Below, piece by piece: positions 56,328 through 64,000 of a stretch of 64,000 nt of DNA (position 1 is its first letter; each line of letters opens with the position of its first letter). The notes under the pieces are model-generated. The model was not told the origin of the DNA, searched no databases, and worked only from the letters and a program-made list of their open reading frames with translations. The position numbers and the translations under genes are program-made. Source of the stretch: Alicyclobacillus pomorum DSM 14955 (GTDB lineage Bacteria; Bacillota; Bacilli; Alicyclobacillales; Alicyclobacillaceae); contig NZ_AXAR01000016.1 of the NCBI RefSeq assembly GCF_000472905.1, forward strand, positions 1-64,000, given 5' to 3'.

Positions 56328-57908
56328 TTAGCGCGAGCGAACGCGCGGCTTCGCAGGCTCCATGTTCACCCGAGCACCATTGATCCGGCTCTGCCGCAAT
56401 GCCTCGTAGACGAAGGGTGCGGATTCCTCTTCAATTTCAACAAACGTGAATCGGTCAAAAATGTCAATCTTACCGACCACTTGACCAGGCACGCCAGCTT
56501 CCTCGGAAATGGTCCGCACCAGGTCTCCAGGGCTGATGCGAGCGGTCCGCCCAATATTCACGAAGAAGCGCACCATACCCGGCGTTGCCCCCGTATCACC
56601 AAAGTCGTAGTCTGCTTCTTCCTGGTTCTCCAGCTCCCCGGCCGAAGCCAACTTCAAAGCTGCGCACGCGACGTCAATCGGATCGTGTTCGTCGATGATG
56701 TTGCCGAGAATCGCGCGATAATGACCAAGCCCACCGTCCTGAATGGCTTCGATAATCCGGTTACGCCAGATCTCAGCCTGGCGCTCTGCTACATCCGCCA
56801 AGGAGGGCACTTCGCGGGCAACCAGCGTTGCCTTCGTCTCGCGCTCAATTTGTTTCAGTAACTTGAATTCGCGGGGCGTCACCAGTGTAATCGCCAACCC
56901 GCGCTTGCCCGCGCGGCCCGTCCGTCCGATGCGATGCACGTAAGACTCGGGATCTTGCGGAATGTCGTAGTTGATGACGTGGGTCACGTTGTCGACGTCA
57001 ATGCCGCGTGCCGCCACGTCCGTCGCCACGAGCAACTCCACTTCGCTCCTGCGAAACTTATTCATCACGCGATCTCGCTGCGCCTGACTCAAATCCCCAT
57101 GCAAGCCGTCTACCAAATAGCCGCGCGCAAGGAGCGCTTCGACCAATTCGTCCACTCCGCGCTTGGTCCGGCAGAAGATGATGCCCAGTTGCACCTCTTC
57201 GCTGTCCACAATGCGGCACAAACTCTCCAACTTATTGCGTTCCAGGACCTTGTAGTACACTTGATCAATGAGTGGAACCGTCACCTCTCCACGGTTTACC
57301 GTCACGTGTTCAGGCGACTTCATGTAACGCACGGCCAGGCGCTTGATGTCAGACGTGAACGTCGCAGAAAAGAGCAAGGTTTGGCGCTCAGCCGGCGTCT
57401 CCCTGAGAATGGTTTCGATGTCGTCGATGAAACCCATATCCAGCATCTCGTCGGCCTCATCGAGCACCACCGTGCGAAGATTAGAGAGTTTCAAGGTTCC
57501 GCGGCGAATGTGATCCAACACGCGCCCAGGCGTTCCAATCACAATCTGCACGCCTTGTTGGAGGGCCCGAATTTGGTGCCCTATCGACTGTCCTCCGTAA
57601 ATCGGAAGCGTGCGGACGCGCTTATACTTCGCAATCTTGCGGAATTCGCCAGCCACCTGAATGGCCAGTTCACGCGTCGGGGTCAGGACCAGAGCCTGTA
57701 CCCTGGATTCTGGCGTGACGCGCTCCACCAGTGGAATCCCAAAAGCGGCTGTCTTCCCGGTGCCCGTTTGCGCCTGTCCAATCACGTCACGGCCTTCCAG
57801 CACCAAAGGTATACAAGCTGCTTGTATCGGAGAGGGCTCTTCAAAGCCCATTTCATCAATTGCCTGCTGAACTTTGCGACTCAGCGCTAACTCTTGAAAA
57901 ACTGTCAT
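56328..57908 (-). CDS. DEAD-box RNA helicase with DbpA-type RNA-binding domain
   Basis: About 526 residues. Helicase motifs in order: Q motif (FEEPSPIQAACIP), AQTGTGKTAAFG (I), PTRELAIQ (Ia), GTPGRVLDH (Ib), VLDEADEMLDMG (II), FSATF (III), ATDVAARGIDV (V), HRIGRTGRAGKRG (VI). The C-terminal part (VRFFVNIGRTARISPGDLVR to INGARVNMEP) is a DbpA-like RRM that in relatives binds 23S rRNA. Likely in ribosome assembly or cold-type RNA remodelling; CshA/DeaD or DbpA-like. ATG at 57908 behind AGGTGAG is chosen. Confidence 0.9.
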   Translation of the reverse strand: MTVFQELALSRKVQQAIDEMGFEEPSPIQAACIPLVLEGRDVIGQAQTGTGKTAAFGIPLVERVTPESRVQALVLTPTRELAIQVAGEFRKIAKYKRVRTLPIYGGQSIGHQIRALQQGVQIVIGTPGRVLDHIRRGTLKLSNLRTVVLDEADEMLDMGFIDDIETILRETPAERQTLLFSATFTSDIKRLAVRYMKSPEHVTVNRGEVTVPLIDQVYYKVLERNKLESLCRIVDSEEVQLGIIFCRTKRGVDELVEALLARGYLVDGLHGDLSQAQRDRVMNKFRRSEVELLVATDVAARGIDVDNVTHVINYDIPQDPESYVHRIGRTGRAGKRGLAITLVTPREFKLLKQIERETKATLVAREVPSLADVAERQAEIWRNRIIEAIQDGGLGHYRAILGNIIDEHDPIDVACAALKLASAGELENQEEADYDFGDTGATPGMVRFFVNIGRTARISPGDLVRTISEEAGVPGQVVGKIDIFDRFTFVEIEEESAPFVYEALRQSRINGARVNMEPAKPRVRSR

Positions 57909-58032
57909 CAGTATCTCACCTATCAAAATGAATTCTCCCCGCGCCCGTCGTTTGGACGAGACGAACCGTCTTTACCATTTGCGTCCCATGTTGTGTCTGC
58001 GGGCCATTTATACATCCGTTGTATCCAAGCAT

Positions 58033-59298
58033 TCATGCGTCTGCACCTGCGCCCCTGGTGAGCGTACGAATCAACCGCCAGAGGGTGTGTTTTGCGGCGC
58101 GTAGGCGAATCTGCTCTCTTGATCCGGAAAACACACTCCGAAAGACCTCTGTCCCACGAGGGCCAGCCACCGCCATATACACTAATCCAACCGGCTTGTC
58201 ATCGCTGCCTCCGCCAGGTCCGGCAATTCCCGTGGTCGACAGCCCGTACACAGTCCCCAGCCGTTCGCGAACACCTTCAGCCATCTCTCGAGCGGTCTGC
58301 TCCGAGACAGCACCGTATCTCTCCAGTGTTTCCGGATGAACGCCGAGTGCCTGACGCTTCACGGCGTTGTCATAGGCCACAACACCGCCGGCGAACACCT
58401 GAGATACGCCGGGTACACCGGTGAGCATCGTACTGATCTGACCACCGGTGCAGCTTTCCGCGACGGAGAGCGTGGCTTGTTGCTCCGCCAACAGACGGAA
58501 CGCCACAGCTTGCAACGTCTCGCCATCCACGCCGTAAATGTACGGCGCAAAGCGTTTGCGAATCTCCTGCTCCACCCTTGCAATGCTTTGGACAGCATCC
58601 TGATGTGTACCGCCGCGAGCGGTGATTCGCAACAACATTTCGCCCTCACCAGCCAATGGCGCGACGGTTGGATTTTCGCTGGAGAGCAAGTCGTGAATTT
58701 GCTCGTCAACGTGAGACTCGCCAATCCCACAGAAATGGAGCGTCCGGGAAACGAGAACCTGAGGAGTTGGGAATATTCGCTTTAAGCGTGGAAGCACTTC
58801 CCTTTGTAGCATAGGCTTCATCTCGAGGGGAGGCCCAGGCAGCAGAAAGTAATGAACGCCACCGTGTTCCACGTATTGCCCAGGGGCTGTTCCATAGGGA
58901 TTCGGAAGCATGGTTGCACCTTGAATGCGCATCGCCTGCCGACGATTTTCTGCAGGCATGGACCTGCCGCGCTTGCGAAAGTACGACTCAATGTCCTGCA
59001 AGGACTTCTCATCCAACTCCAAGGCAACACCCAGGTGCGCAGCGACCGCGTCACGGGTCAAATCGTCTTCCGTGGGCCCGATGCCCCCCGTAAGGACAAT
59101 GACGTTGGAGCGACCGGCAGCGTGGTTCAGAACGTCGACAATACGCGACAAGTTATCGCCAACCGCCTGGTGGTGGTAGATGAATAATCCATGATTTGCG
59201 AATTCCAGTGACACTGTCTGCGCATGAGCATTCAATATTTGCCCCAACAAAATCTCGGTGCCTATAGCAATATGTTCGGCAACGCACTCCTGTTTCAA
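58033..59298 (-). CDS. cinA: CinA, competence/damage-inducible protein
   Basis: 421 residues: an N-terminal MoaB/MPTb-type domain (IAIGTEILLGQILNAHAQ, VIVLTGGIGPTEDDLTRDAVA, LPGPPLEMKPM) and the C-terminal NMN deamidase domain (LSVAESCTGGQISTMLTGVPGVSQVFAGGVVAYDNAVK, STTGIAGPGGGSDDKPVGLVYMA). Involved in pyridine nucleotide recycling and competence. TTG at 59298 behind GGAGCGGG is the start. It lies between pgsA and the helicase/recA genes, near its usual place. Confidence 0.95.
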   Translation of the reverse strand: MKQECVAEHIAIGTEILLGQILNAHAQTVSLEFANHGLFIYHHQAVGDNLSRIVDVLNHAAGRSNVIVLTGGIGPTEDDLTRDAVAAHLGVALELDEKSLQDIESYFRKRGRSMPAENRRQAMRIQGATMLPNPYGTAPGQYVEHGGVHYFLLPGPPLEMKPMLQREVLPRLKRIFPTPQVLVSRTLHFCGIGESHVDEQIHDLLSSENPTVAPLAGEGEMLLRITARGGTHQDAVQSIARVEQEIRKRFAPYIYGVDGETLQAVAFRLLAEQQATLSVAESCTGGQISTMLTGVPGVSQVFAGGVVAYDNAVKRQALGVHPETLERYGAVSEQTAREMAEGVRERLGTVYGLSTTGIAGPGGGSDDKPVGLVYMAVAGPRGTEVFRSVFSGSREQIRLRAAKHTLWRLIRTLTRGAGADA

Positions 59299-59328
59299 AC
59301 ATCCCGCTCCGTTCTTAGCACTTCCGCG

Positions 59329-59907
59329 TCATCCGACGTTTTCAATCACGTGCTTGTTTTTGACGAAATAGTCTATGCCTGAAATCACCGTAGTGATAAC
59401 CATCACGTAGACCATGACGACGTCAAAGGGAAAACCGACGTAGGAAAACGGAAAATTGTTGATAATCAGCGCCACCATGGCAACGATTTGCGAAGCCGTT
59501 TTCCACTTCGCAATCCTACTGGCCGCAATGACAATTCCTTCCGTCGCCGCAACCAACCGCAACCCAGTGACCGCGAATTCCCGGCTGATGATGAGAATGG
59601 CAACCCACGCAGACAGCCGTTGCATTTCAACCAGGCTGATGAGAACGGCGGAAATGAGGAGTTTGTCGGCGAGCGGATCCAGAAGCTTACCAAAGTTGGT
59701 GACGATTTTCCGCTTCCTCGCGATGTATCCGTCCAAGCCATCCGTGCTGGCAGCAATGATGAACACAAGAGCTGCGACCATTTCACTTCCAGTTGTGGTC
59801 CGATGGTTGATAGTGACTGTGAGAAAGTCGAACCTTACCAACAAAAGAAAAATGACCACAGGCACCAAAAAGATTCTGGCTATCGTAATTCGGTTAGCCA
59901 GATTCAA
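59329..59907 (-). CDS. pgsA: CDP-diacylglycerol-glycerol-3-phosphate 3-phosphatidyltransferase
   Basis: 192 residues, four to five membrane spans. The CDP-alcohol phosphotransferase signature DGLDGYIARKRKIVTNFGKL plus LDPLADK (D-G-x2-A-R-x8-G-x3-D-x3-D) is complete. It makes phosphatidylglycerophosphate. TTG at 59907 behind GGGGAG is the start. cinA follows after 30 bases. Confidence 0.95.
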   Translation of the reverse strand: MNLANRITIARIFLVPVVIFLLLVRFDFLTVTINHRTTTGSEMVAALVFIIAASTDGLDGYIARKRKIVTNFGKLLDPLADKLLISAVLISLVEMQRLSAWVAILIISREFAVTGLRLVAATEGIVIAASRIAKWKTASQIVAMVALIINNFPFSYVGFPFDVVMVYVMVITTVISGIDYFVKNKHVIENVG

Positions 59908-60052
59908 TCAAAACACTCCCCATTCCGGTGTCCAACTTGTCGGAAAGAGACTGGGTTCGCCTGCAATCGATAGCCCGTTTGCCAGGAGCCAATCTTCGCC
60001 ATACACCAGTATAGCCCACCGCAAATTAGGCTGTCAAAACACGGTTCGGTTG

Positions 60053-60544
60053 CTAGCGATAATTCGTAAATTGCAACGGCACGTCGAGATCCGCGTCGCG
60101 CAACACTTGGATGACCGTTTGCAGATCATCCCGACTCTTTCCGCTCACGCGTACTTGATCTCCCTGAATACTCGCTTGCACTTTCAGCTTGGAATCCTTT
60201 ATCAACTTCGTAATCCGTTTTGCGGTGTCCTGATCTATTCCCTGCTGAAGCGCCACCACCTGCCGCACCGTGCCGCCAGAGGCAGGCTCCACCTTGCCCA
60301 TTTTCAACGCTTTCAAAGAAATTCCGCGTTTGACGCATTTCGTCTGAAGAATGTCGGTGAGCGCGGATAACTTGTATTCGTCGTCCGAAATCAACGTCAA
60401 CGACTCTCCGTCGAATTTGATGTCGCTTTTACTTCCTTTAAAGTCAAATCGCGTTTGAATTTCCTTCAACGCCTGGTTGACCGCGTTGTCTACCTCTTGC
60501 ATGTCCACTTGCGAGACGATGTCAAAAGACGCGTCCTTAGCCAT
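60053..60544 (-). CDS. YajQ-family nucleotide-binding protein
   Basis: 163 residues: [76 protein letters not shown] and [33 protein letters not shown] are the conserved blocks. Two ferredoxin-like folds; some members bind cyclic di-GMP, others nucleic acid or GTP. Function here open. ATG at 60544 follows AAGGAGGG. It lies between rodZ and pgsA. Confidence 0.95.
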   Translation of the reverse strand: MAKDASFDIVSQVDMQEVDNAVNQALKEIQTRFDFKGSKSDIKFDGESLTLISDDEYKLSALTDILQTKCVKRGISLKALKMGKVEPASGGTVRQVVALQQGIDQDTAKRITKLIKDSKLKVQASIQGDQVRVSGKSRDDLQTVIQVLRDADLDVPLQFTNYR

Positions 60545-60619
60545 CGAATGAATTCCCTCCTTGAAGAGCAAAGCCTGATGTCTAAGTGGCTTGAGACTTG
60601 AGCGCTCGGCGCTCGCGAT

Positions 60620-61588
60620 TTACTGTGCCTGCCCCTTTGTCACCGTAACCCAAATCGGATTGTTGGTGTTTGGCAATTGAAGCGATTGTCCATTCACTGA
60701 AATGGTAACTGATGACGGTAACCCGAGGCGAATGCGGATGGACTGATTCGCTGTCCATGACCGCTGGCCGTTGGCGGAGACCGTTTCACCCGAATCCACC
60801 ATCTTGCCGTCAGCCGTCGTTTGCAGCCAGCAGCTGCCTGTCGCTTGCAGTTGCACGTTCAGCGGAGCCGAAGTAGCCACAACGTAGGTCTGCTCGTTGT
60901 TCGTGAACGATTGAGACACAACTTTTAGCGCCGTCGGGGCTCCTCTCCCCGCGCCGCCCGCATTCGACATAGCTTGATTCCCTACTCCGTGATTCACCGC
61001 ATTGCCTTGCCCGGCTGCAGTCGTATTGGATGGCTTGTTCACTGCATTGGACTGGGGTGACATGGACAAGTTGTTGTCTTTGGGATGCTCGCCTTGACCC
61101 GAACCGCCAATGAACCACCATGCTGCGCCGACCACCGCCAAAATCGCAACCACAGCAACGGCCTCCCCCGTGACATTGCGGCCACGCTTGCGCCGCGGGT
61201 TCACCACAGACCTCGACATAGACGTATTTTTCCTCCGGGGCTGCCGTACCGATTCCGTCAGTTCCTGTGGTACCTTCTCAGGGAATACTGAAGGCTTTTC
61301 AAGTTCCCCTCCCACGGGCGATTCACCTTCACCCGGCCGACCTTCGGTATCTGCCTCCACATGGTCACCTATGTACTTTTCGAGCAACTCCGCGCCATCT
61401 AAGCCAACCGCTTCTGCGTAGCTGCGTACAAACCCTCTGGCATACACATCGCCCGGGAGCAACTCCCAGTCTCCGTCTTCTAGCGCAATCAAGTAACGCT
61501 TTCGGATCTTTGTTTTCGCCTGTAGTTCATCGAGACTGATTCCAAGCTGTTCACGCTTGTTGCGCAACACTCGGCCTAATTCCTTCAT
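60620..61588 (-). CDS. rodZ: RodZ-like protein (HTH + membrane span + DUF4115)
   Basis: 322 residues: an N-terminal HTH of the RodZ type (LGRVLRNKREQLGISLDELQAKTKIRKRYLIALEDGDWELLPGDVYARGFVRSYAEAVGL), a basic patch, one membrane helix (about 144-162, AVAVVAILAVVGAAWWFIG), an Asn/Gly/Ser-rich linker and a C-terminal DUF4115 domain (SCWLQTTADGKMVDSGETV, IRLGLPSSVTISVNGQ). RodZ links MreB to the wall machinery. Matches YmfM of the ymf-pgsA-cinA-recA region. GGGAGGG precedes the ATG. Confidence 0.9.
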   Translation of the reverse strand: MKELGRVLRNKREQLGISLDELQAKTKIRKRYLIALEDGDWELLPGDVYARGFVRSYAEAVGLDGAELLEKYIGDHVEADTEGRPGEGESPVGGELEKPSVFPEKVPQELTESVRQPRRKNTSMSRSVVNPRRKRGRNVTGEAVAVVAILAVVGAAWWFIGGSGQGEHPKDNNLSMSPQSNAVNKPSNTTAAGQGNAVNHGVGNQAMSNAGGAGRGAPTALKVVSQSFTNNEQTYVVATSAPLNVQLQATGSCWLQTTADGKMVDSGETVSANGQRSWTANQSIRIRLGLPSSVTISVNGQSLQLPNTNNPIWVTVTKGQAQ

Positions 61589-61753
61589 CGAATCCCTCCC
61601 TGCGGCAACCTCTTTCAGAGTATAGCTGCCACTTCCACGTTCTGCATCACGTCAACGAAAACACGGTTCAGCTCCGTCACGATGCTCCCGCTTTCGCGAC
61701 AGACAACGCACCTTCGCGCCAAACCTGTCTCAAACCTGTTGCGAAACATCACC

Positions 61754-62557
61754 TTACTCTTCGTTCCACCTGGCGGCCTCTTGTTCGTAGACTTCGTATT
61801 GAATGAGTTCATCCGGGTGACGGCGAAGCTCAATGAGCAAGTCGAACAATTGCCATCCAAAATGCGTACGCTTGACGAAGATGTCAGGGTGCTCAATGAC
61901 AATCGGAGCCGGTAGGCCCAGCACTTCGTCCACTAGGCACAGGTGCCGCTCATCTCCGCGCAGCGTGGATACTGCCCCGTCAATGATATATACGAACGCG
62001 TCCGAATCCAACTGATCTTGTCTCAGTTCACGAACTATCGTTTGCTTTAACAGGGTAGACGATACAAAGGTCCAACGTTTGTTGGCATAGACACTCGCCG
62101 CGACGATGGACTCCGTTTTTCCGACGCGCGGTTGTCCTCTCACGCCAATCACCTGACGGCCAGGGCGCTTGAGGCGTTCGCCAAGAAAGTCGACGAGAAT
62201 CCCCAATTCATCGCGCACGAACCGATACGTTTTCGCCTCCGTGTCACTGCGTTCGATGAACTTGCCGTGTCTCAACGCAATGCGATCCCGAAGAGACGGT
62301 GGTCGCAACGCGCTGAGTTCGATGTCCTCCAACGATTTCACCATGGTCCGCAGCACTTCCACCGATTCAGGGCGATTTGTGCGCAACAGAAAACCGCGAC
62401 CTGTTTCTGACACGCCGCCAAGCTGGAGAATATTGAATCCGAGCATCCCGAGAAGCGACGCGACGTCTCCCAGTAAACCAGGTCGGTCCTTCAATATTTT
62501 GTACTGAAAGTACACATCCACAGCGTCTCCCTGCAACCACTGCTGTACATTCGACAT
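61754..62557 (-). CDS. ymfK: DUF3388 (YmfK-like) protein with ACT-like N-terminus and P-loop
   Basis: About 267 residues: an ACT-like N-terminal part (VYFQYKILKDRPGLLGDVASLLGMLGFNILQLGGVSETGRGFLL), then a P-loop-like GVRGQPRVGKTESIVAASVYANKRW. B. subtilis YmfK, in the same neighbourhood, is of this type; function unknown. ATG at 62557 is favoured because the ACT domain begins right after it; AAGGAG lies 11 bases upstream. The frame to 62722 runs across the lipoprotein gene. Confidence 0.82.
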   Translation of the reverse strand: MSNVQQWLQGDAVDVYFQYKILKDRPGLLGDVASLLGMLGFNILQLGGVSETGRGFLLRTNRPESVEVLRTMVKSLEDIELSALRPPSLRDRIALRHGKFIERSDTEAKTYRFVRDELGILVDFLGERLKRPGRQVIGVRGQPRVGKTESIVAASVYANKRWTFVSSTLLKQTIVRELRQDQLDSDAFVYIIDGAVSTLRGDERHLCLVDEVLGLPAPIVIEHPDIFVKRTHFGWQLFDLLIELRRHPDELIQYEVYEQEAARWNEE

Positions 62558-62604
62558 CGCTCGCTTGACTCCTTCCCCTTGACAGATAAACCTCGTGATT
62601 GACT

Positions 62605-63615
62605 TCAGTGACCCAACCCAAGGCTCGTTTGCCACTGCTGTTGCAGTGCACTCGGAACTTGATTCCAAGCCGAGTCTACCGGGATGGTGTGATTCTCGAG
62701 TGTCCGCGACATGCCTCGCCACGTGGCAAGTACGTTTGACGGAATCAACGACGGATTCAACTGCAACAGAGGAGATGGCGTTGCGGTTACAGTGCCATCA
62801 TTCCAGCGTCGGTTTGCAAAGGCCGAAACGTCTTTCATCACCGCATCCGGCCCAGGAAATCCTGGTTGTGCAGCGACTGCGGACACGTTTGGCTGAGGAC
62901 ACAGTGAAAAGACTGTGGCATGCAACACCTGCAGAACGGAAACCTCACTGGCGGACAACGGGTGATCCGCAATGACCACGTCGGGAAACCTGGTCAGTGG
63001 CTGCGAAAGGTTTGACGGTATCTGCACCGGCACCATACTTACACCCGAAGCAGCCGCGTATGCACCTGCGAGCGCAGACCGTTTGGCCACAGTTGCCACG
63101 CTGTTGGTTCCGGACGCGAGCCAACCGACAGCGGGACCATAGGCGTTGTGCGCGACGGCCACGTTGGCCGCGAGCCATCCAATGGCATAGGCTGTCGTCA
63201 CGGAATCTGTGACAACTTGACGAACGTTCGGCACGTGGATGGACGATGCATCCGTCGCTATCCACTCGTACCGTTCCTCCGGACGTTGTCGTGCCGCGTT
63301 CTCCATCTCTTGCGTTGGCTTTCCTGGACGGACAATCACAACCAGTCCAACCGTATCGCGGGCGCCCTCCGTTTGCAGCACAGAAGGCAAGGATGCCTCC
63401 GTACAAGTCACAGTTTTCGTAACCACGTTTTGCGCCGACGCCAGCGACTGCACCTCTTGGTCGGACCAACTGGCGGGGTCATTCACGACAATGACCAGCG
63501 CAGCAGGTTTCCACACGGATGGCTTCATATTCTGCAAATCAGGAGCGCCGCAGCCTGCCGACACCAGTGCCGAAGTCACCGCAGTGCACAAGCGCATCTT
63601 TTGTCCCAAATTCAT
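62605..63615 (-). CDS. BMP/Med-like lipoprotein
   Basis: About 336 residues starting MNLGQKMRLCTAVTSALVSAGC, a short signal with lipobox L-V-S-A-G-C, then a periplasmic-binding-like fold: TVGLVVIVRPGKPTQEMENAAR, AYAIGWLAANVAVAHNAYGPAVGWLAS, PDVVIADHPL. Resembles the BMP family of nucleoside-binding lipoproteins and Med, a positive regulator of comK in B. subtilis. No transporter genes are adjacent in the window. GGAGG lies about 12 bases before ATG 63615, a long spacing. Confidence 0.65.
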   Translation of the reverse strand: MNLGQKMRLCTAVTSALVSAGCGAPDLQNMKPSVWKPAALVIVVNDPASWSDQEVQSLASAQNVVTKTVTCTEASLPSVLQTEGARDTVGLVVIVRPGKPTQEMENAARQRPEERYEWIATDASSIHVPNVRQVVTDSVTTAYAIGWLAANVAVAHNAYGPAVGWLASGTNSVATVAKRSALAGAYAAASGVSMVPVQIPSNLSQPLTRFPDVVIADHPLSASEVSVLQVLHATVFSLCPQPNVSAVAAQPGFPGPDAVMKDVSAFANRRWNDGTVTATPSPLLQLNPSLIPSNVLATWRGMSRTLENHTIPVDSAWNQVPSALQQQWQTSLGLGH

Positions 63616-63734
63616 CCCGTGCGTATGCCTCCACAGTACGTCTCGTAACTCACTATGCACTAAGATGTGACCCTCGCAAATCACGACAAACGATGAATAC
63701 GTCTTATTGTACCATTTTCTACCCCAGTTCTCTC

Positions 63735-63763
63735 TTGCCTTTCTATTGAGAACAGCGGATAAT
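63735..63763 (+). promoter_or_regulatory. Sigma-A promoter of the right-edge gene
   Basis: -35 TTGCCT (63735-63740), 17-base spacer, -10 GATAAT (63758-63763), 24 bases before the ATG. Confidence 0.55.
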
Positions 63764-63786
63764 GTTCGTGAGAGGTGGGAATTCGC

Positions 63787-64000
63787 ATGCCGAGTACGGG
63801 GGGAGAGCACCTGTCCGTCGCAAAGGCGCTATACCAGTTAGACTTTTATCTTCGCGTACTGAATCTGCCGTTCACCGTGGTAGATTTGTACGAACGGGCG
63901 TATAAAGCGCGTCGTGGCGATCACTACGATGACCGATGGGTGATATGTCTAGGTGAAAATCCTGACGTCGCCGCATCTGTAGATGAACCGTTTACGACGC
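63787..64000 (+). CDS. Hypothetical protein, cut by right window edge
   Basis: ATG at 63787 follows GAGGTGG at a good distance, behind a plausible promoter; the frame is open for 71 codons to the edge. The start MPSTGGEHLSVAKALYQLDF is soluble and contains LYERAYKARRGDHYDDRW. No family is recognised from this fragment. It is divergent from the BMP/Med-like lipoprotein gene. Confidence 0.6.
   Translation, partial: MPSTGGEHLSVAKALYQLDFYLRVLNLPFTVVDLYERAYKARRGDHYDDRWVICLGENPDVAASVDEPFTT

Noticed and set aside
56934-57890. 318-codon plus-strand frame opposite the DEAD-box helicase gene
   Set aside because: Antisense shadow; the helicase motifs on the minus strand are complete.

Overview
This window looks like chromosome of an endospore-forming Bacillota, most probably of the Alicyclobacillaceae type. 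The support is cotE, spoVS, spoVK, a SpoVAF-like protein and YheC/YheD proteins, strong AGGAGG-type ribosome binding sites, Gram-positive LexA boxes, a GlnR box, an S-box riboswitch and frequent GTG/TTG starts. The genus is inferred; no search was run. The right-hand 40 kb follows the Bacillus subtilis order ymfK-rodZ-pgsA-cinA-recA-rny-ymdB-spoVS / miaB-ricA-cotE-mutS-mutL-miaA-hfq / spoVK-hflX-ynbB-glnR-glnA, read on the minus strand, with insertions.

Region 1-12.8 kb is accessory and looks more AT-rich than the rest. It starts with a cut CPA2 antiporter gene, an IS110 transposase remnant, a HAD phosphatase, a DJ-1/PfpI protein and a small YkuD L,D-transpeptidase. Then comes a nitrile/amide utilisation island. 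On the minus strand lie amiE (aliphatic amidase), amiB (Clp-like ATPase), the cobalt-type nitrile hydratase beta and alpha subunits and their P14K activator, a NiCoT Ni/Co transporter and a 2Fe-2S ferredoxin. Divergently encoded is a regulator that joins an AmiC-like amide-binding domain to a sigma-54 AAA+ activator and a Fis-type HTH; it carries one frameshift in this sequence. A sigma-54 -24/-12 promoter stands directly before amiE, with candidate enhancer palindromes about 150 bp upstream of its predicted start. Logic: nitrile to amide (nitrile hydratase), amide to acid plus ammonia (AmiE), cobalt by the transporter, induction by amide sensing.

Region 12.8-31.5 kb: metH-yitJ under an S-box riboswitch, an SDR protein with a degenerate active site, two orphan small genes each with a terminator, glyQS, a second HAD phosphatase, the divergent yneA/lexA pair with three LexA boxes, then glnA and glnR (GlnR box upstream), ynbB, hflX, and a tightly overlapping block (CxxC small membrane protein, UbiA-like membrane protein, small GTPase) behind spoVK.

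Region 31.5-34.5 kb: a spoVAF-like germination protein gene and 13 tRNA genes on the minus strand. Region 34.5-43.6 kb: hfq, miaA, an RsmJ-like methyltransferase, mutL, mutS, ricA, miaB. Region 43.6-50.1 kb: an orphan plus-strand gene, then four spore-associated ligase-type genes (three YheC/YheD ATP-grasp proteins and one amidoligase) followed by cotE. Region 50.4-64 kb: M19 dipeptidase, spoVS, ymdB, rny, recX, recA (LexA box), a DEAD-box helicase, cinA, pgsA, yajQ, rodZ, a DUF3388 protein, a BMP-like lipoprotein and a truncated plus-strand gene at the edge.
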